64,000 nt of DNA from Pseudomonas sp. GV085 (GCF_003050925.1 NZ_QAOV01000004.1:248001-312000), one strand, 5' to 3'; numbered from the stretch's first letter, positions 1 to 17,368 are shown. Numbers and translations: made by a program. Notes: generated by a model not told the origin, from the sequence alone.

Positions 1-1223
1 GTCTGGTGTCGTACCAGACCGCATGGCTGAAAGCGCATTACCCGGCGCCGTTCATGGCCGCGGTACTTTCGGCGGATATGCACAACACCGACAAGGTCGT
101 GACCTTGATCGAAGAAGTGCGGACCATGAAGCTGCGTCTCGACGCGCCGGACGTGAACACGTCCGAATTCAAGTTCACGGTGAACGACGAAGGCCGGATC
201 ATTTACGGTCTGGGTGCCATCAAGGGTGTGGGTGAGGGCCCGGTCGAGGCGATCACCGAAGCGCGTCTGGCCGGTCCGTTCAAGGACCTGTTCGATTTCT
301 GCGCCCGGGTCGACCTCAAACGCATCAACAAGCGCACCCTTGATGGCTTGATCCGCAGCGGCGCGCTGGATCGCCTCGGGCCGTATTTCCACGATGAGCA
401 GAAAGCCTACCAGGCCAACATCGACCGCAATCGAGCGGTGCTGCTGACGGCCATGGAAGAAGCGATCAAGGCGGCCGAACAAACTGCACGCACCCAGGAC
501 AGCGGTCACTCCGACCTGTTCGGCGGTCTGTTTGTCGAAGAAGACGCCGACGTCTACGCCAATCACCGCAAGGCCAAGGAGCTGACCCTCAAGGAGCGCC
601 TGAAAGGGGAGAAAGATACCCTCGGCCTGTACCTGACCGGTCACCCGATCGACGAGTACGAAGGTGAAATCCGTCGCTTTGCCCGTCAGCGCATCATCGA
701 CCTGAAACCGGCGCGCGATACCCAGACGGTCGCTGGGATGATCATCGCCTTGCGGGTGATGAAGAACAAAAAGGGCGACAAGATGGGGTTCATCACCCTC
801 GACGACCGCTCAGGACGGATCGAGGCCTCGCTGTTTTCCGAAGCATTCCACTCCGCGCAGTCGCTGTTGCAGACCGACGCGATGGTGGTGGTCGAAGGCG
901 AGGTCAGCAATGACGACTTCTCCGGTGGCCTGAAGTTGCGGGTCAAGCGGGTGATGAGCATGGAAGATGCGCGCACCAACCTGGCCGAAAGCCTGCGCCT
1001 GAAGTTGCACGCCAAGGACCTCAAGGGCGATCAGCTACGCTGGCTGGGTGAACTGTTGAAGCGTCACCGCGGTGCTTGTCCGATCACCATGGATTACACC
1101 AGCCCTGATGCGAAGGCCTTGTTGCAGTTCGGCGAAGGCTGGCGGATCGATCCGGCGGATGCGTTGATTCAAGCCCTGCGTGACCAGTTCGGGCGAGACA
1201 ACGTCTTCCTCCAATACCGTTGA
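1..1223 (+). CDS. dnaE: DNA polymerase III alpha subunit, C-terminal part (5' truncated by window edge)
   Basis: The frame is open from the first bases of the window, so the gene enters from the left; about 405 C-terminal residues of a roughly 1170-residue protein are seen. The segment starts in the conserved YQTAWLKAHYP region at the end of the polymerase domain. It continues through the helix-hairpin-helix part (DLKRINKRTLDGLIRSGALD) and an OB-fold module (VAGMIIALRVMKNKKGDKMGFITLDDRSGR) to the tau-binding tail. It is the catalytic replicative polymerase subunit. accA follows in the same direction after 139 bases, the usual Pseudomonas order. Confidence 0.97.
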   Translation, partial: LVSYQTAWLKAHYPAPFMAAVLSADMHNTDKVVTLIEEVRTMKLRLDAPDVNTSEFKFTVNDEGRIIYGLGAIKGVGEGPVEAITEARLAGPFKDLFDFCARVDLKRINKRTLDGLIRSGALDRLGPYFHDEQKAYQANIDRNRAVLLTAMEEAIKAAEQTARTQDSGHSDLFGGLFVEEDADVYANHRKAKELTLKERLKGEKDTLGLYLTGHPIDEYEGEIRRFARQRIIDLKPARDTQTVAGMIIALRVMKNKKGDKMGFITLDDRSGRIEASLFSEAFHSAQSLLQTDAMVVVEGEVSNDDFSGGLKLRVKRVMSMEDARTNLAESLRLKLHAKDLKGDQLRWLGELLKRHRGACPITMDYTSPDAKALLQFGEGWRIDPADALIQALRDQFGRDNVFLQYR

Positions 1224-1362
1224 CCGGCAGGTGATATCAGAGCGCCTGCCCGCAACCTGAATTTTTAATCTCGACCTCAACGCGCCTCTCCCTTAAGGTA
1301 GGGCGCGAATAGACAACCGGCCGGCCCAAGATCCCTTGGGACTCGACCCAAGACGGACGCCT

Positions 1363-2310
1363 ATGAACCCGAATTTTCTAGATTTCGAACAGCCGATCGC
1401 CGACCTGCAAGCCAAGATCGAAGAGTTGCGCTTGGTCGGTAATGACAATTCGCTGAATATCGGCGATGAGATCTCCCGCCTGCAGGACAAGAGCAAAACG
1501 CTGACCGAAGACATTTTCGGCAAGCTGACCAGCTGGCAGATCGCACGTCTGGCGCGTCACCCGAAACGTCCCTATACCCTGGACTACATCGAACACATCT
1601 TCACCGAGTTCGATGAGTTGCACGGTGACCGTCACTTCTCCGACGACGCTGCCATCGTTGGCGGTATTGCCCGTCTGGACGACCAGCCGGTGATGATCAT
1701 CGGTCACCAGAAGGGCCGTGAAGTACGCGAGAAAGTTCGCCGCAACTTCGGCATGCCACGTCCGGAAGGCTACCGCAAGGCTTGCCGCCTGATGGAAATG
1801 GCCGAGCGTTTCAAAATGCCGATCCTGACCTTCATTGACACTCCCGGCGCCTACCCTGGCATCGACGCCGAAGAGCGTAACCAGAGCGAAGCGATCGCCT
1901 GGAACCTGCGTGTCATGGCTCGTCTGAAAACCCCAATCATCGCCACCGTGATCGGTGAGGGTGGTTCCGGTGGTGCACTGGCGATCGGTGTCTGCGACCA
2001 GTTGAACATGCTGCAGTACTCGACCTACGCGGTGATCTCGCCGGAAGGTTGCGCTTCGATTCTGTGGAAAACCGCCGAGAAAGCACCGGATGCCGCAGAA
2101 GCGATGGGCATCACCGCCGAGCGCCTCAAGGGTCTTGGTATCGTGGACAAGGTGATTGGCGAGCCATTGGGCGGTGCGCACCGTGATCCGGCCACCGCAG
2201 CGGCATCGATCCGCGCCGAGTTGAGCTCGCAACTGGCGATGCTGAAGAAGTTCGATAACGACGCGCTGCTGGCCCGTCGTTATGAGCGTCTGATGAGCTA
2301 CGGTCTCTAA
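1363..2310 (+). CDS. accA: Acetyl-CoA carboxylase carboxyltransferase subunit alpha
   Basis: The 315-residue product begins [16 protein letters not shown], as in other gammaproteobacterial AccA proteins. An upstream in-frame start at 1336 would add a nine-residue extension without family support. With AccD it transfers the carboxyl group from carboxybiotin to acetyl-CoA, the first committed step of fatty acid synthesis. The carboxyltransferase core is clear ([23 protein letters not shown] and [13 protein letters not shown]). The gene is followed by a REP pair rather than a classical terminator and then by tilS. Confidence 0.98.
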   Translation: MNPNFLDFEQPIADLQAKIEELRLVGNDNSLNIGDEISRLQDKSKTLTEDIFGKLTSWQIARLARHPKRPYTLDYIEHIFTEFDELHGDRHFSDDAAIVGGIARLDDQPVMIIGHQKGREVREKVRRNFGMPRPEGYRKACRLMEMAERFKMPILTFIDTPGAYPGIDAEERNQSEAIAWNLRVMARLKTPIIATVIGEGGSGGALAIGVCDQLNMLQYSTYAVISPEGCASILWKTAEKAPDAAEAMGITAERLKGLGIVDKVIGEPLGGAHRDPATAAASIRAELSSQLAMLKKFDNDALLARRYERLMSYGL

Positions 2311-2328
2311 CTGACCTCGCGGTACCCT

Positions 2329-2413
2329 TGTAGGAGCTGCCGCAGGCTGCGATCTTTTGATCTTGTTTTTTAAAATCGAAGTCAAAAGATCGCAGCCTGC
2401 GGCAGCTCCTACA
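2329..2413. repeat. REP inverted pair (GCTGCCGCAGG class)
   Basis: Two copies of a 30-base palindromic unit with core GCTGCCGCAGGCTGCGATC face each other across a short AT-rich spacer, filling the accA-tilS gap. The same unit recurs near 9124, 31882, 33456, 43808, 49859, 61457 and 63071. These are REP/REPIN elements normally mobilised by a RAYT transposase; no RAYT gene lies in this window. As RNA the pair would form a long hairpin that may act as a 3' stabiliser. Confidence 0.9.
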
Positions 2414-2441
2414 GGGTATTTATGTGAGGCGATCGATCCTG

Positions 2442-3770
2442 ATGAATCCTTCCGATCTTGATTGGCCTGCCAGGCTTCTGCTGAGTCTGCAGCCTTGGCG
2501 CAACGCCACAGCCTGGCGCATCGCCTTCTCCGGTGGCCTGGACTCCACCGTCCTGCTGCACCTTCTTGCACACCTCGCAAGAACCGAATCCCTGCCGGCG
2601 CTGAGTGCCATCCACGTTCATCACGGCCTTCAAGCCGTGGCCGATGCGTGGCCGGAGCATTGTCGTTCTGTGTGCGCTGCGCTGGGCGTCCCGTTGCAGA
2701 TCGTTTGCGTACAGGTGAAGCCAGGCGCCAGCCTGGAGCGTGCAGCCCGGGACGCGCGTTATCACGCATTCATCGAAGTGACTCGGCCCGGTGAAGTGCT
2801 GCTGACAGCCCAGCACCGCGACGATCAGGCGGAAACCCTGTTGTTTCGTCTGTTGCGCGGAGCGGGCGTGCGCGGATTGTCCGGTATGCCGCGTCAACGC
2901 CCGTTGGGTAGAGGGCATCTGCTGCGGCCATTGCTTGATGTCACGCGGGCTGAACTGGAGGCTTATGCCGGTGCGCACGGCTTGAGCTGGATTGAAGATC
3001 CCTCGAACCAGGATCGGCAGTACTCGCGCAATTACCTTAGGCATCAAGTCTTCCCCGTGCTGATCCAGCGCTGGCCGCAAGCGGTGGCGACCATGGCCCG
3101 CAGCGCGGCGCATTTGACTGAAGCGCAGGGGTTGCTCGAAGAGCTGGCCGACATGGATTTGCGTGAGGCCAGCGCTGCCAGTGAGTTCGACTGGCTGGGG
3201 TTGCGATCCCTTGAACTGGCGCCGCTTGCGCAATTGTCTGTTGCCCGGCAGCGCAATGCCTTGAGTCATTGGCTCGAACCGTTGACCCGTCTGCCGGACA
3301 CCGACCATTGGTCGGGTTGGGAGGATTTGCGCGACGCCAACGGCGATGCCTGTCCGGTGTGGCGGCTGGCGGACGGTGAACTGCACCGTGCAGGCGGGCG
3401 GATCTGGTGGCTGTCCGGTTGCTGGTTGCGTCCACTGCCCGTCGCCGGAGCGTGGCAGGATCCGGCGTCACCGCTGGCTATCCCGGACAACGGCGTGCTT
3501 TCGCTCACCGGGCAAATACCCGATGGCCCGTTACAGATCCGCTATCGTGAAGGGGGAGAGGTCATGATTTTGCCTGGCCGCGGCCATCGGGACCTGAAAC
3601 GTTTGCTCAATGAAAACGGTGTACCGTCCTTCGTACGCGGCAGATTGCCGCTGCTCTACAAAAACGACCAATTGCTGGCAGTGGCGAACCTGAAAGGACT
3701 CGACGGTAGTGTGAGCGGAGGCTGGAATTTACATTGGCAGCCACCAGGCGAGGATCTGGGTTTGAGATGA
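2442..3770 (+). CDS. tilS: tRNA(Ile)-lysidine synthase
   Basis: The product has about 442 residues. The ATP-pyrophosphatase P-loop SGGLDSTVLLHLL lies near residue 30 and is followed by the HVHHGL segment and HRDDQAETLLFRLLRG, all diagnostic of TilS. The enzyme converts C34 of tRNA-Ile(CAU) to lysidine, switching it from Met to Ile charging and AUA decoding. The start at the ATG giving MNPSDLDW is preferred; a GTG at 2424 is possible. The region after residue 330 is the TilS C-terminal domain. Confidence 0.97.
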   Translation: MNPSDLDWPARLLLSLQPWRNATAWRIAFSGGLDSTVLLHLLAHLARTESLPALSAIHVHHGLQAVADAWPEHCRSVCAALGVPLQIVCVQVKPGASLERAARDARYHAFIEVTRPGEVLLTAQHRDDQAETLLFRLLRGAGVRGLSGMPRQRPLGRGHLLRPLLDVTRAELEAYAGAHGLSWIEDPSNQDRQYSRNYLRHQVFPVLIQRWPQAVATMARSAAHLTEAQGLLEELADMDLREASAASEFDWLGLRSLELAPLAQLSVARQRNALSHWLEPLTRLPDTDHWSGWEDLRDANGDACPVWRLADGELHRAGGRIWWLSGCWLRPLPVAGAWQDPASPLAIPDNGVLSLTGQIPDGPLQIRYREGGEVMILPGRGHRDLKRLLNENGVPSFVRGRLPLLYKNDQLLAVANLKGLDGSVSGGWNLHWQPPGEDLGLR

Positions 3771-4023
3771 AAGGGGCTTTCCGGTAGACTACGCTCCCTT
3801 CTTGATACAACTTCTGTGGATTCGCCTGAATTGCAGGAGTTGCCGATTACCAGGCAGTCTTTGCTGGGCGATTCCAAAAAATGTGTAGCGAGCAACGAAC
3901 CGGTGTTTCATTTTCCGGTCTGTCCCAACGCGGCGGTTTTTTTGAAAGGTGCACTGTGATTAATGCAGGTGATCGGGGGCTTCGGCCTTCCTTCGCTTTC
4001 CCCGGCGGCTCGGACCGCTTTAA

Positions 4024-6527
<2,504 letters not shown>

Positions 6528-6545
6528 TTCTCAATTCTCCGGTAA

Positions 6546-7973
<1,428 letters not shown>

Positions 7974-8054
7974 GCGGTAACTGGTAAAAAGACACCGGAT
8001 TGTGTCGGAAAAATCGCTACAGCGACGTTTTTGCCACTAATCTGATGCCTTATA

Positions 8055-8086
8055 AGCACAAGCCTGGTTCTTCCAGGCTTCGTGCT
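8055..8086 (+). terminator. Hairpin downstream of eno, without U-run
   Basis: AAGCCTGG and CCAGGCTT pair across a five-base loop, extended by AGCAC/GTGCT with one bulged C, giving a stem of about 13 bp. No T-tract follows directly, so termination is uncertain; a 3' stabilising element for eno mRNA is equally possible. Confidence 0.4.
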
Positions 8087-8142
8087 ATCAGAAGCTTCAC
8101 GTTTGGCATGGCTGTCTTTTTTCACTGGATACCTGATATTCG

Positions 8143-8421
8143 ATGCGCAGTCCCAATTGGTTGTTCCTCGTCTTGCTCCTGCTGCTGGCTGGCCTGCAGT
8201 ACCGCTTGTGGGTGGGTAATGGCAGCCTGGCGCAAGTGGCCGAGTTGACTCAGCAGATTGCCGATCAGCAAGCTGAGAACCAGACATTGCTGGAACGCAA
8301 TCGGGTGATGGACGCTGAAGTCAGTGAGTTGAAAAAGGGCATGGAGACCGTTGAAGAGCGGGCTCGCCATGAGTTGGGCATGGTCAAGGACGGTGAAACC
8401 CTTTACCAGCTCGCGCAATGA
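8143..8421 (+). CDS. ftsB: Cell division protein FtsB
   Basis: This 92-residue protein has one N-terminal membrane helix (WLFLVLLLLLAGLQY) followed by a periplasmic coiled coil with heptad leucines (AELTQQIADQQAENQTLLERN). FtsB forms the FtsQBL divisome complex that signals FtsWI activation at mid-cell. It sits between eno and ispD as in most Pseudomonas and overlaps ispD by four bases (ATGA), implying translational coupling. Confidence 0.95.
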   Translation: MRSPNWLFLVLLLLLAGLQYRLWVGNGSLAQVAELTQQIADQQAENQTLLERNRVMDAEVSELKKGMETVEERARHELGMVKDGETLYQLAQ

Positions 8422-9125
8422 ACCAGACCTTGCCGGCCTTCTGGGCCGTGATTCCTGCCGCGGGCGTCGGTGCCCGTATGGCTGCAGACCGTCCCAAGCA
8501 ATACTTGCAACTGGGCGGGCGCACTATTCTCGAACACAGCCTCGGCTGTTTCCTTGGTCATCCAGGCCTGAAAGGTCTGGTGGTCAGTCTTGCTGTTGAC
8601 GATCCTTATTGGCCGAACCTGGCGTGTGCCAGTGATCCGCGTATTGCCCGGGTCGAGGGTGGCTCCGAACGTTCCGGGTCGGTGCTCAATGCGTTGCTGC
8701 ACCTGCATGCGCAAGGTGCCGACGATGAGGATTGGGTACTGGTTCACGATGCCGCACGGCCGAACCTCAGTCGTGGCGATCTGGACAAGCTGCTGGCTGA
8801 GCTGGCAGACGATCCTGTCGGCGGACTGCTGGCGGTTCCGGCTCGGGATACGCTCAAGCGAGTCGACAAGCACGGTCGCGTGGTCGAAACCGTGGATCGC
8901 AGCGTGATCTGGCAGGCCTACACACCGCAGATGTTTCGCCTTGGGGCGTTGCATCGGGCTTTGGCGGACAGTCTGGTGGCCGATGCCGTTATTACTGACG
9001 AAGCTTCGGCGATGGAGTGGGCCGGTTCGGCCCCACGTCTGATCGAAGGACGGTCCGACAACCTCAAGGTCACGCGTCCTGAAGACCTTGAATGGTTGAG
9101 GCAGCGTTGGGCCAATCGTCGCTAA
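8418..9125 (+). CDS. ispD: 2-C-methyl-D-erythritol 4-phosphate cytidylyltransferase
   Basis: This 235-residue nucleotidyltransferase has the N-terminal glycine/lysine loop VIPAAGVGARMAADRPKQYL and the conserved VHDAARP motif. It transfers CMP to MEP in the non-mevalonate isoprenoid pathway. The next enzyme of that pathway in this window, ispF, lies 3.1 kb away and is separated by the formaldehyde-detoxification genes. The stop codon merges into a REP unit. Confidence 0.97.
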   Translation: MNQTLPAFWAVIPAAGVGARMAADRPKQYLQLGGRTILEHSLGCFLGHPGLKGLVVSLAVDDPYWPNLACASDPRIARVEGGSERSGSVLNALLHLHAQGADDEDWVLVHDAARPNLSRGDLDKLLAELADDPVGGLLAVPARDTLKRVDKHGRVVETVDRSVIWQAYTPQMFRLGALHRALADSLVADAVITDEASAMEWAGSAPRLIEGRSDNLKVTRPEDLEWLRQRWANRR

Positions 9126-9224
9126 AAGATCGCAGCCTGCGGCAGCTCCTACAGGATTTCAGGTGATCCGCAAATGGATGTCGTACCCGTTCTCTGTAGG
9201 AGCTGCCGCAGGCTGCGATCTTTT
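9124..9224. repeat. REP inverted pair (GCTGCCGCAGG class) between ispD and the LysR gene
   Basis: One unit lies at 9124-9153 and an inverted partner at 9195-9224, separated by a 41-base non-repetitive spacer. The first unit begins at the last bases of the ispD stop region and the second ends five bases before the stop codon of the convergent LysR gene. The pair therefore sits exactly between two convergent genes. Confidence 0.9.
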
Positions 9225-9228
9225 GATC

Positions 9229-10125
9229 TTAAATCCTGTACTCCTGCCTTTCTGCCAATCCCTCCTTCAAAAAATCCACCAACTTGCGCACCTTCGGAGA
9301 CAAATGCCGCTGCTGCGGATACAGCGCCCAAACCGCCGTGTTCGGTGGTTGATGTGCTTCCAGCAATGAAATCAACGCGCCGCTATTCAAATGTTCCAGC
9401 ACGTAATAGTCCGGCAACTGACACAGTCCTACGCCTTGCAGCGCGGCATCCAGTACGGCTTGCCCACTGTTGCAACGCCAGTTTCCCTGCACCCTTTGCG
9501 AAAACTCCCGCCCGTTCTGTTCCAGTTGCCATAAGTCCGAGCTGCCGATTAGGCAGTTGTGGCGACTGAGTTCCGACAGGCTGTGCGGCCGACCGTAATG
9601 CTCAATGTAAGAAGGCGATGCGCAGAGAAACATACGCCGTGGCGCGAGGCGGGTGGCGACCAGCCGTGAGTCCTGCAAACGCCCGAGGCGAATCGCCAGG
9701 TCGAGGCCTTCGTGCACCAGGTCAAGCTGGCGATTGGTCAGTTCAATGTCGATGCGCAGTTGCGGATACAGCCCCATGAAGCGGGTCACCAGCGGCACAA
9801 TGAAGCGCTCGCCGTACGCCACGGCGCAGGTCATGCGCAGCATGCCCTTGGGTTCGCTGGTCAGGTCGCCCACCGCCCGCAAGGCCTCTTCGCGGCCGTC
9901 CTGCAAACGCTGGCAGTGCTGCAGGAAGGTTTGCCCGGCTTCGGTCAGCGTGACCCGGCGAGTACTGCGATAGAGCAGACGGGTTTGCAGGCGCTCTTCG
10001 AGGCGTACGATTTGTCGACTGATATGGGAAGAAGAAACCCCGAGGCGTTCCGCGGCAGCGGTAAACTGGCTGCATTCAGCCACGGCGACAAATTCGTCGA
10101 TTCCTTCCCAGCGGTTTTCGGACAT
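9229..10125 (-). CDS. gfnR: LysR-type regulator beside formaldehyde-detoxification genes (GfnR-like)
   Basis: The product has 298 residues with an N-terminal winged helix-turn-helix (FVAVAECSQFTAAAERLGVSSSHISRQIVRLEE) and a LysR effector-binding domain. It is divergent from adhC-fghA with a 106-base shared promoter region, the usual arrangement for a LysR regulator of the neighbouring operon. By position it corresponds to PAO1 PA3630, named GfnR for glutathione-dependent formaldehyde neutralisation (recalled from memory). Control of adhC by this protein is inferred from layout and is not shown by the sequence. Confidence 0.85.
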   Translation of the reverse strand: MSENRWEGIDEFVAVAECSQFTAAAERLGVSSSHISRQIVRLEERLQTRLLYRSTRRVTLTEAGQTFLQHCQRLQDGREEALRAVGDLTSEPKGMLRMTCAVAYGERFIVPLVTRFMGLYPQLRIDIELTNRQLDLVHEGLDLAIRLGRLQDSRLVATRLAPRRMFLCASPSYIEHYGRPHSLSELSRHNCLIGSSDLWQLEQNGREFSQRVQGNWRCNSGQAVLDAALQGVGLCQLPDYYVLEHLNSGALISLLEAHQPPNTAVWALYPQQRHLSPKVRKLVDFLKEGLAERQEYRI

Positions 10126-10183
10126 GGATGATTATCCCTGTGCAGCAATAATGTTTTGCTTTTGTCCGGATTATTCACTGTAA

Positions 10184-11344
<1,161 letters not shown>

Positions 11345-11352
11345 GGTCTGTC

Positions 11353-12198
11353 ATGAGCCTGGAAAATATCTCCTGCCAGAAAAGCTTCGGCGGCTGGCAC
11401 AAGCGCTATCGCCATCGCTCGGAAGTGCTCGGCTGCGACATGGTGTTCGCCGTCTACCTGCCACCGCAGGCGGAGCAGGGCGGCAAATTGCCGGTGTTGT
11501 ACTGGTTGTCCGGCCTGACCTGCACCGACGAGAACTTCATGCAAAAGGCCGGCGCCATGCGCATGGCCGCCGAGTTGGGGCTGATCATCGTCGCACCGGA
11601 CACCAGCCCTCGCGGTCCTGATGTGCCGGGCGATCCGGATGGCACCTGGGACTTCGGCCTTGGCGCCGGGTTTTATCTGAATGCAACCCAGGAACCCTGG
11701 TCGCGCCACTATCGGATGCATGACTATGTCGTGCAGGAATTGCCGACATTGGTCGAAGCCCATTTCCCTGCGTCGGACAAACGCGGCATCAGTGGCCATT
11801 CCATGGGCGGCCACGGTGCGCTGGTCTGCGCATTGCGCAATCCGGGGCGCTATCTGTCGGTATCGGCGTTCTCGCCCATCAACAATCCGATGGATTGCCC
11901 GTGGGGGCAGAAAGCCTTCTCCCGCTATCTGGGAGAGGACCGTTCGAAATGGCGCGAATGGGATGCCTGCGCGTTGATTGCCGAGGCTGATGAAAAGCTG
12001 TCGCTGTTGGTCGACCAAGGTGATCGCGATGATTTCCTCGCCAACCAGCTCAAGCCGGACGCCTTGCAGCAGGCGGCCAAACTGGCGGGTCACCCGTTGA
12101 CGTTGCGCCTGCAACCCGGCTATGACCACAGCTATTTCTTCATCGCCAGTTTCATTGACGACCACTTGCGGCATCACGCGCATGCTCTAGGTGCCTAA
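11353..12198 (+). CDS. fghA: S-formylglutathione hydrolase
   Basis: This 281-residue alpha/beta hydrolase of the esterase D family carries the nucleophile elbow [10 protein letters not shown], the oxyanion-hole region [16 protein letters not shown], and the late Asp and His ([10 protein letters not shown]) of the triad. It releases glutathione and formate, completing the formaldehyde detoxification started by AdhC directly upstream. A terminator-like hairpin lies 15 bases beyond the stop, separating this operon from ispF. Confidence 0.97.
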   Translation: MSLENISCQKSFGGWHKRYRHRSEVLGCDMVFAVYLPPQAEQGGKLPVLYWLSGLTCTDENFMQKAGAMRMAAELGLIIVAPDTSPRGPDVPGDPDGTWDFGLGAGFYLNATQEPWSRHYRMHDYVVQELPTLVEAHFPASDKRGISGHSMGGHGALVCALRNPGRYLSVSAFSPINNPMDCPWGQKAFSRYLGEDRSKWREWDACALIAEADEKLSLLVDQGDRDDFLANQLKPDALQQAAKLAGHPLTLRLQPGYDHSYFFIASFIDDHLRHHAHALGA

Positions 12199-12212
12199 TG
12201 CAGGTAGAATCA

Positions 12213-12241
12213 CGCCCTGACAAAAATCGGGGCGTTTTTTT
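12213..12241 (+). terminator. Intrinsic terminator abutting the ispF start codon
   Basis: CGCCC and GGGCG pair across a 12-base loop and are followed by seven T residues; the ispF ATG starts at the very next base. It is well placed to terminate adhC-fghA. It also overlaps the position where an ispF ribosome-binding site must lie, the GGGG of the stem being the only purine-rich stretch near the ATG. Confidence 0.75.
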
Positions 12242-12715
12242 ATGCGTATTGGCCACGGCTATGATGTGCACCGTTTCACTGAAGGCGACTTCATCACTCT
12301 GGGCGGCGTGCGCATTGCACACAGCTTCGGGCTGCTCGCTCACTCTGACGGTGACGTCCTCTTGCACGCCTTGAGCGATGCCTTGCTCGGCGCCGCGGCG
12401 CTGGGAGACATCGGCAAGCATTTCCCGGATACCGACCCGCAATTCAAGGGCGCCGACAGCCGTGCGCTGTTGCGTCACGTCGTCGCGCTGGTCCATGCCA
12501 AGGGCTGGAAAGTCGGCAACGTCGATAACACCATTGTCGCCCAGACGCCGAAAATGGCCCCGCATATCGAATCGATGCGCGCGCTGATTGCCGCGGATCT
12601 TCAAGTAGAGTTGGATCAAGTGAACGTGAAAGCTACCACCACCGAAAAGCTCGGCTTTGTCGGTCGCGAAGAGGGCATTGCCGTGCACTCCGTTGCCTTG
12701 TTGCTGCGCGCATGA
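12242..12715 (+). CDS. ispF: 2-C-methyl-D-erythritol 2,4-cyclodiphosphate synthase
   Basis: This 157-residue product starts [12 protein letters not shown], containing the zinc ligands Asp and His. [19 protein letters not shown] and [11 protein letters not shown] follow, all diagnostic of IspF. It cyclises CDP-ME 2-phosphate with loss of CMP. It overlaps truD by four bases (ATGA) and heads the run ispF-truD-surE-pcm. The start codon follows a terminator-like T-run directly, so initiation may use a weak site or leaderless mRNA. Confidence 0.97.
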   Translation: MRIGHGYDVHRFTEGDFITLGGVRIAHSFGLLAHSDGDVLLHALSDALLGAAALGDIGKHFPDTDPQFKGADSRALLRHVVALVHAKGWKVGNVDNTIVAQTPKMAPHIESMRALIAADLQVELDQVNVKATTTEKLGFVGREEGIAVHSVALLLRA

Positions 12716-13757
12716 ACGAGGCGCAACTGCTCGGCCCGCGGGCCTATGGTGAGCCCCTCGGCACCGCGGTACTGAAAGCCATCGCGGAAGATTTCCAGGT
12801 CGACGAAGTCCTCGACATCCCCCTGAGTGGCGAAGGCGAACACTTGTGGATCTGGGTGGAAAAGCGCGGTCTGAACACAGAAGAAGCGGCACGACGGATT
12901 GCCAAGGCAGCAGGTGTGCCATTGCGCACCGTCAGCTATGCCGGGCTCAAGGATCGTCAGGCGTTGACTCGCCAGTGGTTCAGCGTGCAACTGCCGGGCA
13001 AGGCCGACCCTGATCTGTCGGCCGCGCAAAACGATACGCTGAAGATTCTCAAGACCGCCCGCCACAAGCGCAAGTTGCAACGCGGTGCGCACTCGGCCAA
13101 CGGCTTCACCTTGCGCCTGACGCAATTCGCCGGCGACAAGCCTGCGCTTGAAGAGCGTCTGCAACTGATTGCCAAACAAGGTATCCCCAATTATTTCGGC
13201 GCCCAGCGTTTCGGCCATGACGGCGGCAACGTCGTCGACGCACGCGCCTGGGCCGCGCGCAAGGCTTTGCCGGAGCAGCGCAATGTGCGCTCGCGTCTGC
13301 TTTCCACTGCGCGCAGTTTTCTGTTCAATCAGGTGCTGGCCGCGCGTGTCGCCGATGGCACCTGGCAGCGTGCCTTGGTGGGCGATCTGCTGGCGTTCAC
13401 CGACAGTCGCAGCTTTTTCCCGGCAGGCGAAGCCGAGTGCAGCGACCCGCGCCTGGCGATTCTCGATCTGCACCCGACCGGTCCGCAGTGGGGCGAAGGT
13501 GACTCGCCGGCCACGGGCGTTGTCCATGAACTGGAGCAGGCCATCGCCGCACGCGAAGCAGATTTGCGTGACTGGTTGATCAACGCCGGTATGAGCCACG
13601 AACGTCGCATCCTGCGGCTGCCCATTGGCGGGCTGACGTGGCATTATCCCGAGCCTGACATTCTGCAACTGGAATTCATCCTGCCGGCCGGATGCTTCGC
13701 CACCGTATTGGTGCGTGAGCTTGTTGATCTGGTGCCGGTGGGGCAGACGGACAGCCC

Positions 13758-13770
<13 letters not shown>
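12712..13770 (+). CDS. truD: tRNA pseudouridine(13) synthase
   Basis: The 352-residue product has the TruD catalytic-Asp motif [18 protein letters not shown] and the family segments [14 protein letters not shown] and [11 protein letters not shown]. It isomerises U13 of tRNA-Glu. It overlaps ispF upstream by four bases and surE downstream by 13 bases, so the cluster is translationally coupled. Confidence 0.97.
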
Positions 13771-15184
<1,414 letters not shown>

Positions 15185-15396
15185 GCATTTGTTTCGGCAC
15201 GCTGAATTCTCTGCGATTGCCTTTGTCTTACAGCGGCATCGTGCGGTTAAACGGGATTCATCGTCAGGCAGCAAACGTGTGCGCGACACCGATTCGCTAC
15301 ATTAAAGGTACAGCGTGCACGGCCCGTTATACTTGCGACAGTTCATTGCCGAAATCCGGCATTTCACATTTTCAGCCACCACAGAGGGAGCGGCGG

Positions 15397-16254
15397 GTGA
15401 GTCTCACAGTCATTGCGCAGCGAATGAGTAAAACGAGTTTTCAGCGCCTGGTGACTGGCCTTGTCTTGAGCACCTTGCTGGTCGGTTGTTCCAGCAACAA
15501 ATCCAGCGATGTTCGTGTCGTGGACAGCAACAATGCCGCGCCTCAGCGCCCGGTCGTGACCACGGGACAATACGTCGTTCGGCCCAAGGACACCCTGTTC
15601 TCCATCGCCTTTCGTTACGGCTGGGACTACAAGGCCCTGGCGGCACGCAATAACATTCCTGCGCCTTACACCATTCGTCCGGGTCAGACGATTCGCTTTG
15701 ATGGTCGCACCGATTCAACGTCGACGACGGTGGTCAGTTCGTCCAGTTCAACACCTTCGTCGTCGAGTAAAACAACGGTCATCCGTCGTCCGGTAAACGG
15801 TGCGACCACCAGCACGACAACGATTGTACCGTCCGTCGCGAACAAGCCTGCCCCGGCTCCATTGCCCCCTCCCGGGCCAGCCCCGACCGGCTGGGGATGG
15901 CCATCTAATGGCATTCTTATCGGGAAATTCTCTTCAAACGGTAGTTTGAATAAAGGAATTGATATCGCCGGAGATTTGGGACAGCCTGTTTTAGCTGCGT
16001 CTGATGGGACGGTGGTGTATGCCGGGAGTGGCTTAAGGGGCTACGGCGAATTAGTGATCATCAAACACAGTGAAACCTACGTCAGTGCCTACGGACATAA
16101 CCGCAGGCTTTTGGTTCGGGAGGGGCAGCAGGTCAAGGTCGGACAGACAATTGCCGAAATGGGGTCAACGGGTACAGACCGGGTGAAACTGCATTTTGAG
16201 ATTCGCCGCCAGGGTAAACCTGTAGATCCGCTGCAATTCCTGCCACGTCGTTGA
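15397..16254 (+). CDS. nlpD: NlpD-type LysM/LytM lipoprotein (amidase activator)
   Basis: The GTG start at 15397 follows GAGGGAG and gives 285 residues with a signal peptide and lipobox (LLVGC, Cys about residue 31). An ATG nine codons later is an alternative. A LysM domain (QYVVRPKDTLFSIAFRYGW) precedes a Ser/Thr/Pro-rich linker and a LytM (M23) domain. The first zinc His of active M23 peptidases is Asn here (NKGIDIAG), as expected for an NlpD/EnvC-type activator rather than an enzyme. The gene leads into rpoS, whose main promoter usually lies inside nlpD. Confidence 0.93.
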   Translation: MSLTVIAQRMSKTSFQRLVTGLVLSTLLVGCSSNKSSDVRVVDSNNAAPQRPVVTTGQYVVRPKDTLFSIAFRYGWDYKALAARNNIPAPYTIRPGQTIRFDGRTDSTSTTVVSSSSSTPSSSSKTTVIRRPVNGATTSTTTIVPSVANKPAPAPLPPPGPAPTGWGWPSNGILIGKFSSNGSLNKGIDIAGDLGQPVLAASDGTVVYAGSGLRGYGELVIIKHSETYVSAYGHNRRLLVREGQQVKVGQTIAEMGSTGTDRVKLHFEIRRQGKPVDPLQFLPRR

Positions 16255-16360
16255 TCGCTTACCAGCCTGTTCCGTCGCGTAGAGGGGAACAGGCTCCAGC
16301 GTTGCCAGGGAGAAAGGCGCCGCTTGAGCTTGAGGTCGAACTCACCAAAGGACTATAACA

Positions 16361-17368
<1,008 letters not shown>

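Noticed and set aside
2329..2413. REP pair as a Rho-independent terminator of accA
   Set aside because: Although hairpin-forming, the same sequence occurs many times after and before genes, so it is better described as a REP element.
1378..2769. 463-codon open frame opposite to accA and the start of tilS
   Set aside because: It crosses a REP pair and two real genes; no protein family resemblance.
15397..16254. Active M23 endopeptidase
   Set aside because: The first zinc-binding His of the LytM domain is Asn, so an activator role is preferred over enzymatic activity.
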